From Theropithecus gelada (taxonomy: Eukaryota; Chordata; Mammalia; Primates; Cercopithecidae), in NCBI RefSeq assembly GCF_003255815.1, contig NC_037673.1:87940480-88004479 (forward strand): a stretch of DNA of 64,000 nucleotides. Direction: 5' to 3'. Below are positions 1-12,323 of the stretch, one piece after another; the stretch's first letter is position 1; every line of letters begins with the position of its first letter. A program made the translations under genes and the position numbers. The notes beneath the pieces were generated by a model. It did not search any database, was not told where the DNA came from, and was given only the letters and a program-made list of their open reading frames with translations.

Positions 1-590
1 CCGACCAACTTCAAGTTGGGGTTCCTATGACCTCCTCTTTGGGTTTGATTAATTTGCTGGGGCAGATCCCAGAACTCAGGGTGGCTCCCAGAATCCAGAA
101 TTCACTTTTACCAGCTTATGATAAAGGATATTGCAAAGGATACAGATGAAGAGATGTGTAGGTATGGAGGTATGGAGAAGGGGCATGGAGATTTCCTGCC
201 TTCCCTGGTCATGCCACCCTCCAGGAACTTCCACATGTTCACCTGTTTGAAAACTCCATGAACCTGGTCCTCTTGAGCTTTTATGGAAGCTTCAAGACAT
301 AAGCATTCCTTCCCTCAGGGCACAGGATGGAACCCTCTCTCCAGAGGGTCTTAAGACCCACAATCAGAAAAGAGGGGGAAGATTAGAGTCCTGCCTAGGG
401 GCAGGCACAAGGAGGGGGCAGGGAAACACAGAGAGATTCTGTTTCCTAAGGCCTGCTCCTGAAGCCTGACACACCCACATCATAACTCTCCTGATGCCTG
501 CTCTCACCCCAAAGCAGCCCATCATTCAATCTTTAGATGTCTTAAGGAGGAGGGCAGTCAGAGCCCAGTCCACTATGTCACCCCACAGAT
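1..590. mobile_element. probable ERVL-type LTR fragment
   Basis: The stretch from about 25 to 330 resembles a mammalian LTR. Phrases such as 'TTTGATTAATTTGCTGGGGC', 'TTTACCAGCTTATGATAAAG' and 'AAGGATACAGATGAAGAGAT' occur in the order I remember from ERVL/MaLR-type LTR copies. The part after 330 is less certain. The subfamily and orientation are not resolved, and the element is cut by the window edge. It could also be another ancient LTR class. Confidence 0.42.
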
Positions 591-599
591 ATCATTGAT

Positions 600-2090
600 T
601 AAGCTCTCAATGTATTCTTGTTAAAAGGGGCACTTGTCCCTTACTCCTCCGTACTTGAATGGATGAGACTCACGCCACTCTAGTAGTTCTCTATCAAAAT
701 GTTACTCACAAATTTTCTCCCAACCCTTTTAAATCTTTCTTGTGGATATCAGTCACCCTACGCAATGGCTCTGAGGAAGTGACAGTAAATGGACAAGAGC
801 ATATTTTAGGTATCACAAAGAGTTAGTGGTGTTGGAGTTATTCATTTCCCTAGGAATCTGAGTCTAAATGCTCTGAAAAGACAGAGGATAATTCTATTAC
901 ACCTACAAAGGTGCCACCAACAGAGAAACACTAAACAGTTCTAGGTCATTTTCTTTGAAGAATCCATATTTCTGCCTGGTATCTCACTTTGGTATTTTAC
1001 ATCTAGTGCATCTTGTGACCTGGGTATAAATTTAAAATCTTATGTGCAAGTATGTTTTTAAGTGAAGTAAAATACATATTTTTAAGAGTAGTAAAACACA
1101 TACTTTTAAGAGAGCTAACATGTAAGTTCTAGGACTTAGGAGTGGTAACAGAGATGTTTCCCCAACATCCAGCTGGGGAAATCAGGAGAGGCCTCATAGA
1201 AATGGGCTTGAAAAGATGTTGACAGGTACAGGTATTTATAAGTGGTGGGAACAGGGCTATTTGTGCTGAACTCAGTCTTCATAACATAAACATCATAAAC
1301 CCAGATAAAACATGCATTTACATAAATCTCTAAAGCAAAGATACTCTTGAGATTAATAGTTTACCAGTATAAAAAAGACCCATACACAGCACTGTTTTAT
1401 TGCCTAGATTTACACTACTATGCTCATTAGGTAATCTCTATACATACTGAGTTGTCTGGAAACTATGATTCACTCTCATCTTTGTTTTTCATGGGATTAG
1501 AAAAACTTTAGGGTCATTTTGAATGCATAATATCATTCTATCTTCATAACTATAGACTCCTTATAACGCAAGATATATTTCTGCAAGTGACTGAAACAAA
1601 TATATTTTTCCAGTTCAGAAAAAAATATGTATTTCCATGCAGTATTATTTACATTAGGCCTTTTACGGCCTTAGGCACTTTAATTGTATGCCTTACGATT
1701 GTGTCTTCTTTATTTCTCCTGGACTTTATTTTCCAGATACAACTCCCCATTATCATTACCAACGGGATACACCCAAAACTCCTTAGCAATGACTTTGAGG
1801 TCATATCTTTCTTGGAAGATTATATCTTGCACCCATCACCAGCCTCATCTCTAATTATATCACTCAGTCCTCAATATACTCTTTAAACTATGATCATCTA
1901 TTTGCAGTTTCCCATATAAAATGTTTTCTTTATCTGCACTTGGTGCATGATCACTTCTTCTACTAGCTTATCCCTCAATATTAAGGTCATTTAGGTGTTA
2001 CTTTTTCTTAGACTACCTGCTCCCACTCCACTTTTGTGTTAAGCATCTCTTTCATTTTAACAACTTAAAATTTTATAATTGGTTCATTGT
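600..2090. other. single-copy DNA, no gene seen
   Basis: I recognise no repeat family or gene here. A 99-codon open frame on the plus strand at 1587-1886 has hydrophobic patches but no known domain and no recognisable splice or promoter context, so I treat it as chance. There is a small near-duplicate around 1045-1105 (AAGTGAAGTAAAATACATA-like phrases repeated about 35 bp apart). Confidence 0.6.
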
Positions 2091-2094
2091 CTCT

Positions 2095-2240
2095 GTTCTC
2101 TCTACTAGACTTTACATTCCTTGAAGGGACAATGTATTGTTCACTTTGTGTTCTTGGAATGAACATTGTGTCTAGCACAAGTCAAAGCTTAATAAAAAGT
2201 GGTAAAATAAGTAATTATATTAAGTTATTTGAATGAAAAA
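2095..2240 (+). mobile_element. L2 LINE 3' end fragment
   Basis: The order of phrases matches the 3' end of L2: 'CTACTAGACTTTACATTCC', then 'TTGAAGGGACAATGTATTG', 'GTGTCTAGCACAAG' and 'GCTTAATAAAAAG'. The consensus runs 'actagactgtaagctcc...gtgcctagcaca...ctcaataaatg'. It is strongly diverged, so only the 3' tail is identifiable. Confidence 0.5.
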
Positions 2241-2374
2241 GCTACACAGAATAAAAATAAACTGAATTTTATATAATATCATACATTAACTTATTGTTTC
2301 AGCATTTCTTTTTATGTCTTAGTTCTGCATCTCATCACTCCAATTTCACTTTACAGCAAAAATTCTCTGAAGAA

Positions 2375-2779
2375 AGCCATGGTTTTGAATGTAGTTTGTT
2401 CCCCTCAAAACTCATGTTGTAATTAGATCCCCAATGCAGCAGTGTTGGGGAATATGGGAGTCAAGTGAGAGGCATTTTGATCATGTGGGTGAACCCATTA
2501 TGAATAGATTAGTGACCCATGGCTTTGAGTAAATTCTTGCTCTCACGGGAATGGATTAGTTCCCATAAGGGTCAGTTGTTAGAAGAGTCTGGCTTCCTTG
2601 GTTTCTCTCTCTTACTTCCTCTCTTATCATGTGATGTTCTTGCATGCACCTGTATTTTCCTTTCACTTTCATCATAAACTTCTCAATCTGCAAAACTGTA
2701 AGCTAAACAAACCTCTTTAATTTGTAAATTATCCAGTCTCATATGTCCTGTTACAGCAAGACTAAATGGAATAAGATAG
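2375..2779 (+). mobile_element. MaLR (MST-type) 5' LTR
   Basis: This LTR opens a full-length MaLR provirus. Diagnostic phrases are 'CTCATGTTGTAATTAGATCC', 'GAATAGATTAGTGACCC', 'TCTCTCTCTTACTTCCTCTC' and the terminal 'CTCTTTAATTTGTAAATTA...CAGTCTCA'. It is followed at once by the conserved MaLR LTR-internal junction 'TAGTACCAGAAGTGGGG', and a matching 3' LTR lies about 2 kb downstream. The exact start is uncertain by a few bases. Confidence 0.92.
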
Positions 2780-4426
2780 AAAATTAGTACCAGAAGTGGG
2801 GTGTTGCTATACAGATACCTCAAAAAATAGGAGCAGCTTTGGAAGTGGGCAATAAGCAGTGGTTGAAGAAATTTAGAGGTTCAGACTAGAAAAAGTCTGC
2901 ATTGCCATAAATGGAACATTAAGGGTGTTCTGATGAGGGCTCAGAAGAAGACAAAAAGACAAGGAAAAGTTCAGAACTTCTTACAGATTGACTAAATTGT
3001 CATAACCAAGATTTTGATAGAAATACATGTAGTAAGGCTATTCTAATGAAGTATTTGATGGAAATGAGGAACAGGATGTTGGGAACTAGAGAAAAGGCCA
3101 TTCTTGCTACATTATAGCAAAGAATTTGCCTGCATGTTTCTATGCCTTAGGGCTTTATGGAATGTAAAACTTAAGAGTGATTTTCTAGTATCTGACAGAA
3201 AAAAATTGCTAAGCAGTAAAGTGCTCAAGAAGCTACATGGTCACCTTTAACATCTTATGCTAAGTTATGGCAACAAAAGGATGACCTAAAAGCAAAATTT
3301 ATAATTAAAGGAGAAGCAAGGCATAGGAATTGGAAAAACTCATGGCCTGGCCATGTAGTAGAAAATAAAAGGGCATTTTCAAGAAAGGAATCCAAGGGTT
3401 TGGCTGAGAGACCACTTGCTAAAAAGATTAGCATGGCAAAAAGGAAGCCAAGTTCTGATAGTCAAAATAATGGGGAAAAGGTCTTAAAGGCATTTCAGAA
3501 ATCTTTGAGATTTTCTCTCCTATCACAGGCCTAGAATCCTAGGAAGGCAGCATGGTTTGCAGGGACAGGCCCAGAGTGCTGCTACTCACCCTATCCTGAT
3601 CACTGTAGCTGCAGCAGCCATGGCTCAAGCAGCCCCAAGCATGGCTCATGCTGCTGCTCCAGAGAACACAGGAAGTAAGCCTTGATGGTTTCCACATGGG
3701 GTATTAACTTTACAAGCCCATAGAATGCAAGAGCTGTGAAGGTGTGAATTCCTCCATCCAGATTTCAAAAAAACGTATGGAAAAGCCTGTAGGCCCAGGC
3801 AGAGACTTGTTGCAGGAGTGGAACCATTTCAGAAAGCCTTTAATGGGCAATGCCAAGTGGAAATGGGGGTCAGAGCTGCCAAAGAGAGCCTCCCTTGGGA
3901 CAATCGCCAATGAACACAGAGGCAAACCATCCCTGGGATCCTAGAATTGTAGAACCACTGCAGCATGCAGACTCAGCCTGTAAAGGTTGCTGGCAATGAA
4001 CTTCAGCCCATGAGAACAGCCAAGAGGACTGTGCCCAGCAAAGCTATGGGGGCAGGGCTGCCTGAGGCCTTGGAAGACCATCCTTGGCATCAGTGTACAT
4101 AGCGTATGGAACATGAAATCAAAAGAGATTATTCTAGAACTTTAAGATTTAACATCTGCTCTGCTGGGTAAAGACTTGCTTGAAGCCTATAACTTCTTTT
4201 TTTCTTTGGCCTACTTCTTCCTTTTGGAATAGAAATGCCTATCCTATGTACGTTCCACTATTGTAACATGGAAGTAAATAAACTTTTTTTTTAATAGGCT
4301 CATAGCTGGACTTTAGACTTTTAACTTGATACTGAAACAAGTTAAGACTTTTGGAACTATTGGATTTGTAATGATGGTATTTTGTATGTGAAAAGACATG
4401 AGTTTTGAGGGGGCCAGGGGCAGAAT
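2780..4426 (+). mobile_element. MaLR (MST-type) internal region
   Basis: Typical MaLR internal sequence runs from 'GTACCAGAAGTGGGG' through 'GGAGCAGCTTTGGAAGTGG' and 'GAAATGAGGAACAGGATG'. It ends in the purine-rich 'GAGGGGGCCAGGGGCAGAA' (about 4407-4425), the expected polypurine tract just before the 3' LTR. MaLR internal regions have no intact retroviral genes, and none is open here. The same internal family recurs at 36336-38448. Confidence 0.88.
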
Positions 4427-4869
4427 GCTATGGTTTGCATGTGGTTTGTCTCACCAAATCTCATGCTGAAATTTGATCCACAATGTGGCAGTATTGGGAA
4501 GTGGGGCCTAATGAAAGATAATTGATCTTGGGGGTAGATTCCTCACAAATAGATTAATGTCCTCTCTTGGGGATATGTAAATTAGTGATGTCACAGGAAT
4601 GGATTAGTTCTTGAAAGAGTGAGTTGTTTAAAAAAAGTCTGAAAACTCTGGCTTCTTGGGTTTCTCTCTCTTGCTTCCTTTCTTGCCACATGATCTGTTT
4701 GCATGTATCCATCTTGTACCCATCTTCATCTTCTGCTTTCTGCTGTGAATTGAAGCAGCATGCCCTTGAACTTTCCAGCCTGTAGAACTGTGAGTTAATT
4801 AACCTCTTTTCTTTATAAATTGCCAAGTCTCAAGTATTATGTTATGGCAACACTAAATGGACTAAAAGA
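4427..4869 (+). mobile_element. MaLR (MST-type) 3' LTR
   Basis: This is the partner of the LTR at 2375-2779. It starts 'TGCTATGGTTTGCATG' and ends near 'AAATGGACTAAAAGA'. The middle carries 'TCTCTCTCTTGCTTCC' and 'CTTTATAAATTGCCAAGTCTC'. The two LTRs have diverged visibly (substitutions and indels), consistent with an old insertion. I could not find a clean 5-bp target duplication. Confidence 0.92.
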
Positions 4870-5189
4870 TCTTAAATTATATTGTAAATGTTTATCATGC
4901 TCAAATAGTTTCTAAGAATATAGTAAAATATCTTTTTAAAGTTAGAAGAGGGATAATGTGAAAGAAGTTTAAGTATTCTATTTAAAAAATTTTTTAAGAA
5001 TCAAACTGACTTCAATATTCTGATATCATCCTTGACTTTATAAAAGATCTGAACAATTGGTCTTTAAACCTTAGAACTTTTCAGTTACATAAATTTACAG
5101 AGATATTTTCAAATGTGTATATATACTATCTATATGTACAGAAATTATGTAAATGTATGTAAATATGTATACATATGTACAGGCATACA

Positions 5190-5290
5190 TACAGAGACAA
5201 GAGAAGAGGAGAAAAGGAGAAAAGAAGAGAGTAGAGGAAAAACTTTCTGCACATGAGTAGACAGAAAGGGGAAAAAGAGATGGACTCACA
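5190..5290. repeat. purine-rich (GA) low-complexity tract
   Basis: About 100 bp of almost uninterrupted purines (AAGAGGAGAAAAGGAGAAAA-like), broken once by 'CTTTCTGCACATGAGT'. It follows an alternating AT/GT stretch at 5115-5190. It has no coding meaning. Confidence 0.7.
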
Positions 5291-5917
5291 AAACTGTAAA
5301 GATCCATATATTCTCCAGTGAATTAGAAGAGCTTTTAACACTAGCAGTATTTGGGCCTTAAGGAAATCCCTCTGTGGGTTTCTGATAGAAAATAATAGAT
5401 AATAGGATTTACTTCCACAAGGGAAGCACAGGGTAGCCATCTTGATCTTCCATTTCACACAGGCTTTGTAATTGTGTGTTACTCTTGAGGAGTTTGATTT
5501 TATTTTAAAATTGCATTTCCACAATGCAAAAGAAAAAAAAACCTAAAATGGTAAAGAAGATAACTTTGTTAAGCTTTCACCAAATAGTTTCTCTTTCCCT
5601 CATTATTTTGTAAGTGACTAAATCTTAAGGTTAGGGAGATTTTCCAATTAGGAAACCTAATGAGAGAATGCATATCCCTGAAGATCTTGGGTTAAATATA
5701 TTGATATGTTAATTACATGGATAGATGATAGTGATATCAATGATAAATTCAAGAAAACTTGCATTGTTTTATCTACAAATATATAGAACTTTAATAATTA
5801 AATTGGATTACATAAGAATGATCATCTATAGGGACTAACACTAGGATACTGCAGCTGCTGAATGTTGCTGACATTGTACCTGTTGGATGCTATGGGTTTT
5901 CATGGTGCTTTGATGAA

Positions 5918-5951
5918 ATCGTCAGATATCATTGATGTCTATCTGGACGAT
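5918..5951. other. short imperfect hairpin
   Basis: 'ATCGTCAGATA' (5918-5928) pairs with 'TATCTGGACGAT' (5940-5951), giving an 11-bp stem with one bulged base and an 11-nt loop. It is too short for a microRNA precursor as seen, and no family is recognised. Confidence 0.5.
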
Positions 5952-6541
5952 CATTTCTAAGCACTTAATATTGCTATTGTATTGTTTCAAATACATCGTT
6001 GGTATACCCCTAAAAATTCCTTCTGGCCATTTTGTTATCCTTTCTCAACTTTAATAACCATGTGCTTTCCTTCATTATTATATAACACCTCAAATTCTTG
6101 AGCATGGAGTACTGGTCCTACAAGTGTATTCTAAATGTAAGAGATTCAACTTTCTGCTTGTAGTCTGAAGGATACATTGCTGCCCACACCAAAAAGTCCT
6201 CAGCTATTACTTTAAGTACATGTGGCTTATTACTACATTGTGGGTCTGACAGCACACTTTTTTTTTTTTTGTCTTTTACCTCTGCAGTTGTAGCACCTGA
6301 GAAACATTAAAAGAGCAAAGGAATGTACCATAGATTTATTACGGTGATCTATCCTTCCTTTGGCACCTCCCGACCCCACGTACTGTTAAATTGTTCTCTC
6401 CTTATAAAATAATAAAACTTAAACTAATCTCTAAATTTCTGAATTCTATTGTGTCTGGGGCTATACAGTGCATAAACTGAATATTTCTAACCTTCTTAAA
6501 GCATATCTGTTATTTTATAGGACAAGTTTTATATGAAATAT

Positions 6542-6559
6542 CATATATATATATATATT
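6542..6559. repeat. (AT)n microsatellite
   Basis: About nine AT units in an AT-rich context. Confidence 0.85.
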
Positions 6560-6699
6560 TCACTTTAGCCAGCACAGTTCTTAGCAGTAATAGGTACTGG
6601 ACTCAAAAAAGACTTATTGCTTGCCTGCCATTTTGATCAAAGTATGAAAGTGTATTGATTTATATTGTACTTATTTTGCAAGTAGTGCTGTGCAAATAG

Positions 6700-6888
6700 T
6701 AACATACCTTATTGTTATAAGAATCTGATGAGTTATATTCTATTGTTAACTCCACTTTATAGGTGTGGAACTGAGGTTTAGAAGTTAAGTAGCTTACCCA
6801 AGGTCACACTGTTTAAGGAGAAGAATAAGGATTAAAAGTCAGGCTCTCTAGCTCCAGATGCCATGCTCTTAACCACTAAAATATGCGC
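6700..6888 (-). mobile_element. MIR SINE, antisense
   Basis: The reverse complement of the MIR core and left part is clear: 'CACTTTATAGGTGTGGAACT', 'GAGGTTTAGAAGTTAAGTA', 'CTTACCCAAGGTCACAC', then 'GCTCTTAACCACTA'. These are the diagnostic MIR phrases in reverse orientation. Divergence is typical of this ancient tRNA-derived SINE. Confidence 0.9.
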
Positions 6889-7632
6889 CCCATATATTCC
6901 CATACTAGGTGGTATATCTCTCATCTATTATTAACATTATAGTCTCTTCCTTTAACATCTTTAATATTGATGATGGTTACTTGATTTGCATTACAAATTT
7001 TAACCATACTGAAAAATAAGGTGAGTTTCCAGAGAAATTAACTTTCACAAGACTACTTTACTGAATTAAACCAGTGTTCTGAAACAAATCCCAGATTTTT
7101 CACCTTGTGTTGTATGACCTTCTGAGGTAGCACTGATCCCATTTGCAACTGGCATTCTCTAGACCCTATGCTGAGGGATTTTGATATTACAGTGCAAATG
7201 ACACCCAAATTACTTTAGAAACAAAACAATCTCAATGAATAGGTATTCCTTAGGACAAATTTATAGGCCAAGCAGTGAAACCAGTGTGGTAAAGGTTTAA
7301 TTTGATCAGAAAAGCATAAGATCCTTAAAATTGGCATCAATGACTTGTATTTGAGCTTTTATATTTATATAAAAATGGAAAGTAAGGCCTTGGACATTCT
7401 CAACCAGGTGAGCAGAGGTAACTGACCTCTATTTAAACTGTACCCTCAAGCAAATGAAGAAAATATATGTTTTTCCTTAATAATGCTTTAAGATGAAAGA
7501 ATATTTTATCTAATAATGTTTTATTGACACCAATATTATTTTGGCCAGTATTGGGACACTATAAGTTTTTTATTCTTTACCTTCAAATTTTCTGTCAAGA
7601 TATTTTAGTTACCCTCTCATATACAGTATATG

Positions 7633-8140
7633 ACTGTTGTAGACAGAATAATGGCCCCAAATATTTCTACAATCGAATCTCCAAAACCTATGGATGTACT
7701 ACCATGCATGGCAAAACAATATATGCTTGAAATTATGGATCTTGAGATAGGATGATTAATATGTATTATCAGGTTAGGTCCAATTTAAACACACGATTTC
7801 TTAAAAGCAGAGAAACTTTCCCGGCTGTGGCCAGAGAGTGGTAGAGTGGTAGAAGGAGGATCAAAGAGATGCAACATGAGAAGGACTTAATTCACCATTT
7901 CTGACTTTTGAGATAAAGGAATGGGGCCATAAGCCAAGGAATATTGAAAGCCTCTATAAGCTAGAAAAGGAAAGAAAATGACTTCACCTATGGAGCCTCC
8001 AAAAGAAACAAGGCTATACCATGAACCATGAGATTCGTGTTAGCCTTAGGACCTGTAGGATTATAAGATAATAAATTTGTATTGTCTTAAGCCACTATGT
8101 TTGTGGTAATTCATTACAGCAGTAATGGAAAACCAACATG
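7633..8140 (+). mobile_element. MLT1-type MaLR solo LTR
   Basis: It has phrases through the whole length of the MLT1A/B LTR: 'GACAGAATAATGGCCCC', 'ATCTTGAGATAGGATGATTA', 'GGGGCCATAAGCCAAGGAAT', 'AGCCTCCAAAAGAAACAAGG', 'AAGATAATAAATTTGTATTG', 'TTAAGCCACTATGTTTGTGG' and 'TTACAGCAGTAATGGAAAAC'. It is near full length (~510 bp). No second LTR or internal region is adjacent, so it is a solo LTR. Confidence 0.93.
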
Positions 8141-8618
8141 ATTGCTGTTTGCTGTGTATTTTATATCTCATGTGAGAAGTTCAATTTTAAAAAATTGGAA
8201 TATTAAATGTATTTACACATATTGTAAAAGCTGATTTACTCAAATTTATTTTTAGAAAATAGATTCTGATCTTCATCTACCAGTTAACTTATTTGCTTAT
8301 TTGTTTTTGTAATTTTGTTTTCTTTTCCTGACTTCAGCTAAGTAAGTCTTTCTTTATTAGTAAATTAAATGTACATGGATTAAACTGTCCAGTCAAAAAG
8401 CAGAGATTGACAGCATGGCATTTTTAAATATGATTGAACTATATAATGTCTACAAGCAACTCACTTTCAATCCAAGACACAAACAGGTTGAAACCAAAAG
8501 GATGAAAAAAAATATTGGATGCATATGGTAGCCATAAGAGAGTTTGATTGACTATAGTAATATCAGACAAGATATATTTTAACATAAAACCTGTTACAGG
8601 AAACAAAGAAGACATTAT

Positions 8619-9015
8619 AATTGACCCTCAAACAACATTGGAGATAGAAGAACCAATCCTTATGGAGTTGTAAATTTAAATATAACTTTTGACTCCCCAG
8701 TAATTGAACTACTAACAGCCTACTGTTGGCAACACTTACTTTATATGTTAACTTATTCTATATTGTTTTCTTATAATACAGTATGCTAAAGAAGAGAATG
8801 TTACAAGAAACTCAAAAGAAAGAGAAGATATATTTACTATTCATTAAGTTGAAATGGATCATCGTAAATGTCTTCATTCTCATTGTCTTCACATCGGGTA
8901 GGCAGAAAAGAAGAAAAAGGAAGGGTTAATCTTGCTGTCTCAGGTGTAACAGAGGCAAAAAAAAATGTGTAAGTGTATCTGTGCAGTTGAAACCTCTGTT
9001 GTGTAAGGGTAAATT
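8619..9015. mobile_element. Tigger2-type (TcMar) DNA transposon
   Basis: The ends are inverted: 'TTGACCCTCAAACAACAT' at the left and 'CTGTTGTGTAAGGGTAA' at the right. Between them lie the family phrases 'CTTTTGACTCCCCAGTAATT', 'AACAGCCTACTGTTGGC' and 'TATTTACTATTCATTAAGTT'. About 400 bp fits a non-autonomous Tigger2a-like deletion derivative with no transposase. It lies exactly inside L1 ORF2: 'GACATTATA' precedes it and 'CTGATAAAAAAGTCAATTCG' follows it. A TA target is plausible. The family name rests on memory of the consensus. Confidence 0.85.
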
Positions 9016-9498
9016 ACATATACTGATAAAAAAGTCAATTCGTCAAAAAGATACAAAAGCTACAAACATATGTACCAAATAAGACCTCAAAATAAATGAA
9101 ACAAAAATTAATAGGATCAAAGACTGAAACAGACAGTCTACACTAATATTTGGAGACTTGAATACATCACTCTTAATAATGGAAAAATGTAGACAGGAAA
9201 TCAATAAGAAAATAGAGTACTTGAACAACATGATAAACCAACAAGACATAGCAGACACATATACAATACTCCAACTAGCAATAGTAGGGCATGATTTTTC
9301 CTCAAGTGTGCATGTAACAGTCTCCGGAAATGACAACACATTAGACCACAAAATAAATCTTAATACATTTAAAAACACTAAACTCATATAAAGTATTTTC
9401 TTTGATCACAAAAAAAAGCAGTGAAATCAAAAGATACTTTTTGAAAACGTACAAAATACTGACAAACATCTAACTATACCAACAAAACCAGAGAGAAG

Positions 9499-9780
9499 AT
9501 GATAACTAAAATCAGAAATGAAAGGGGTGACATTACTACTGATATTAGAGAAACAAAAAGAGTTATAACAGAGTACTATGGACAACTATATGGCAAAAAA
9601 TTAGATAGCCAAGACAAAATCCACAAATTCCTAGGAATACACAAATTACCTAAACTGACTCAAGAAAAAGCAGGAAATATTAACATATCTAGAACAAGCA
9701 AAATGATTGAATCAGTAATCAAAAAATCTCAACAAAGAAAAGTCCAGGACAAGATAACTTCTCTGGTACATTATATCTAG
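9499..9780 (+). pseudogene. L1 ORF2 remnant, endonuclease-RT linker
   Basis: A 93-codon open stretch of the decayed L1 ORF2. The residues KIRNERGDITTDI followed by ITEYYGQLY correspond to the conserved linker between endonuclease and reverse transcriptase, where L1 has KIRNEKGEITTD and YYKQLY. The frame ends at a stop at the position where the RT domain should begin, and the rest of the domain is broken by stops and frameshifts. It has no function as seen. Confidence 0.8.
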
Positions 9781-10858
9781 CATTTAAAGAAGAATTAATA
9801 ACAATCCTTCTCAAACTCTTCCAGTAAATGGAAGAGAAGAATACACTTCCTAACTCATTCTGTGAGGCTAGCATTACCTTGATACCAAAGCCATATAAAG
9901 ACATCAGAAGAAAAAATTTACAAAAAAAAAAAAAAAATCCTTATTAATATAGACACAAAAATTCTCAATAAAATACTATAAATTCAATTGCAAAAGCATG
10001 CTAAAAGAACTATAAACCATGACTAAGTGAGATTTATCCAAGAATGGAAGAATAGATCAACATACAAAAATCAATTAATTTAATACAGTACATTAATAGG
10101 ACAAGAAAACATATGATCATTTCAATTGATGCAGAAAAGTCATGTAAGAAATTCAACACCATGTCGTGATAAAGAAAAAACACTCCAGAAACGAGGAATA
10201 GAAGACACCATCTCAACATTATACAGGGTGTTTATGAAAAATCCACAGATAACATTACACTTCATGCTGAAAGAATAAGGGCTTTCCCTTTAAGGTCAAG
10301 AACAAGACAAGGATGCCTATTTTCACCACTGCTATTCAGTATTGCTCTAGATATTCTAGCCAGAATGACTTAGTCAAGAAAAAATACATGAAAGTCACAC
10401 ACTGAAAGTGAAGAAGTTAAGCTATTTCTGTTCACATATGATACTATCCTATAGATAGGAAGAATGAAAAAAAAAATCAAGAAATATACTAAAACTGATA
10501 AATACATTTAGCAAAGTTACAGGTTTCAAGACCAAGACAGAAAAATCAGTTGTGTATCTATATGCTACTAATAAGCAGTCCAAAAGGAAAATTAAGAAAG
10601 AAATCTCATTTAGAATAATATCTAAAAGATTAAAATACATAGGAATAAATTTATCCAAAGAGATGAAAGACATGTACACAGACAACTTCACAAACATTAA
10701 TAATAAAAAATTAAAGGAGACATAATAAAAGGGAAGACATCCATGTTTTATGATTGGAAAATATGTTCTATTATCAGATGCTATTAGGATATTGATACAA
10801 CCCAAAAAGTCTCCTGACTTTAATGTAAATTCTATGAAAATTCTAGTCACATTAATGG

Positions 10859-11093
10859 AATGAATAGTGGGTGAGTTCTCACCAGATGTGATCGTTTTAT
10901 AAGGGGGTTCTCCCGTTGCTTAGCATTCATTCTCTCTCTTGCTGCCCTGTAAAGAGGTGCCTTCTGCCATGATTGTAAGTTTCCTGAGGCCTCTCCAGCC
11001 CTGCAGAACTGTGAGTCAATTAAACCTCTTTCCTTTACAACTTACATAGTCTCAGGCAGTTCTTTACAGTAGCATGAGAATGGACTAATACAC
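10859..11093 (+). mobile_element. THE1/MST LTR, 5'-truncated, in L1
   Basis: The 3' two-thirds of a MaLR LTR: 'GGTGAGTTCTCACCAGATGT', 'GTTTTATAAGGGGGTTCTCC', 'TGCCATGATTGTAAGTTTCC', 'AATTAAACCTCTTTCCTTTA' and the end 'GAATGGACTAATACAC'. Old L1 ORF2 sequence flanks it on both sides. The 5' LTR portion is missing. Confidence 0.9.
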
Positions 11094-12232
11094 AATACTA
11101 ACATTTGTATGGATCCACGAAAGACATTATATAGCTAATGCAACCTTGGGCATAAAGTACAAAGCTGGGGACATAATACTTCCTGATTACAAAATTATAT
11201 TATTAGTACAAAGCTATAGTTATTGAAACAGTGTTGAAACTGGCATAAAAACACATAAACAAAGGGAACAAGATAGAAAGCCCAGAAATATACCCACACA
11301 TATAAAGTCAACTAATCTTTTTTAAAGGTGCCAGGAATGCACAATGAGAGAAGGACATTTTCTTTAATAAATGACCTTGGGAAAGCTGGCTATTCACATG
11401 AAAAACACTAAGATTGGACTCTTACTGTATTCCTTATCATACATACAAAAATCAACTCAAAATGGACGGAAGTTTTAAGCATAAATTCTGATACTGTAAA
11501 ACTTCTAGAAGAAAATACAGGGGGAAAGGTCCTTGATACTGCTCTTGGCAATATTTTTTTTAGTATAACACCAAAAGCACAGACAATAAAAGCAGAAATA
11601 AACAGAATTACATCAAACTGAAGTTGTGGCACAGCAAGAGAAACAATAAATAATTTGAAAAGGAAACTCACAGAATGAGAGAAAATATTTGCAAACCACG
11701 TCTATAAAAAGGGATTAATGTACAAAATACATTAAAAATAACAATAGCAAAAAGCAACCTTATTAAAAACTGAGCAAAACCCTAAATAGACTTTTTTTTT
11801 CCCCAGTGAAAGCATACAAATGGCCAACAGGTGTATGGAAAGGTGCTCAAAATCACTAATCATCAGAGAAACACAAATTGAAAGCATAATGAGATATCAC
11901 TTCATTCCTATTATAATGGCTATTTTCAAAAGTCAAAAGACAATTGTTGGCAAGGAACTGGAGAAAATAGAGCTCCATACACTATTGATGGGATTATAGT
12001 TTAGTAAAGCCATTGTAGAAAACAGTATGGTGGTTTCTCAAAATATGAAAAGTAGAACTATCCTATGACCCAGTAATTGTATATCTCAGTGTGTATTCAA
12101 AGAAAATGCAACCAGTTTCTTGGAGAGATATCTGCACACTCATGTTCATTGCAGCATTTTGCACAATAACCAAAATATAGAAACAATCTGTTTCTTGACA
12201 GATGAATGAGAAAAGATAATGTGGTGTGTTTC

Positions 12233-12323
12233 TGTGTGTGTGTGTGTGTGTGTTTCTATAAATTACACTATTGTTCCACCATGTGTGTATATACATGTGC
12301 GCACGCACACACACACACACACA
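12233..12323. repeat. (TG)n and (CA)n pair in inverted arrangement
   Basis: A (TG)n run at 12233-12253 is followed about 48 bp later by a (CA)n run at 12302-12323. The two runs are complementary on one strand and could fold into a hairpin. They sit within the L1 3' region. Confidence 0.9.

Larger units (their letters stand above)
4870..6695. other. single-copy AT-rich DNA
   Basis: I recognise no gene or dated repeat family. It contains a purine-rich run (5190-5290), a short hairpin (5918-5951), a T11 run near 6260 and an (AT)n run near 6542. The 132-codon minus-strand frame at 5126-5524 is partly low-complexity (the GA-rich run read in reverse) and is not supported as a gene. Confidence 0.55.

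Noticed and set aside
2370..4874. A 5-bp target duplication for the first MaLR provirus
   Set aside because: AAGAA before and TCTTA after do not match as direct repeats. The LTR ends are too worn to place exactly.
12233..12323. CRISPR-like or other regularly spaced repeats
   Set aside because: These and all other simple runs are microsatellites or local tandem doublings. No array of identical repeats with unique spacers exists, and the DNA is eukaryotic.
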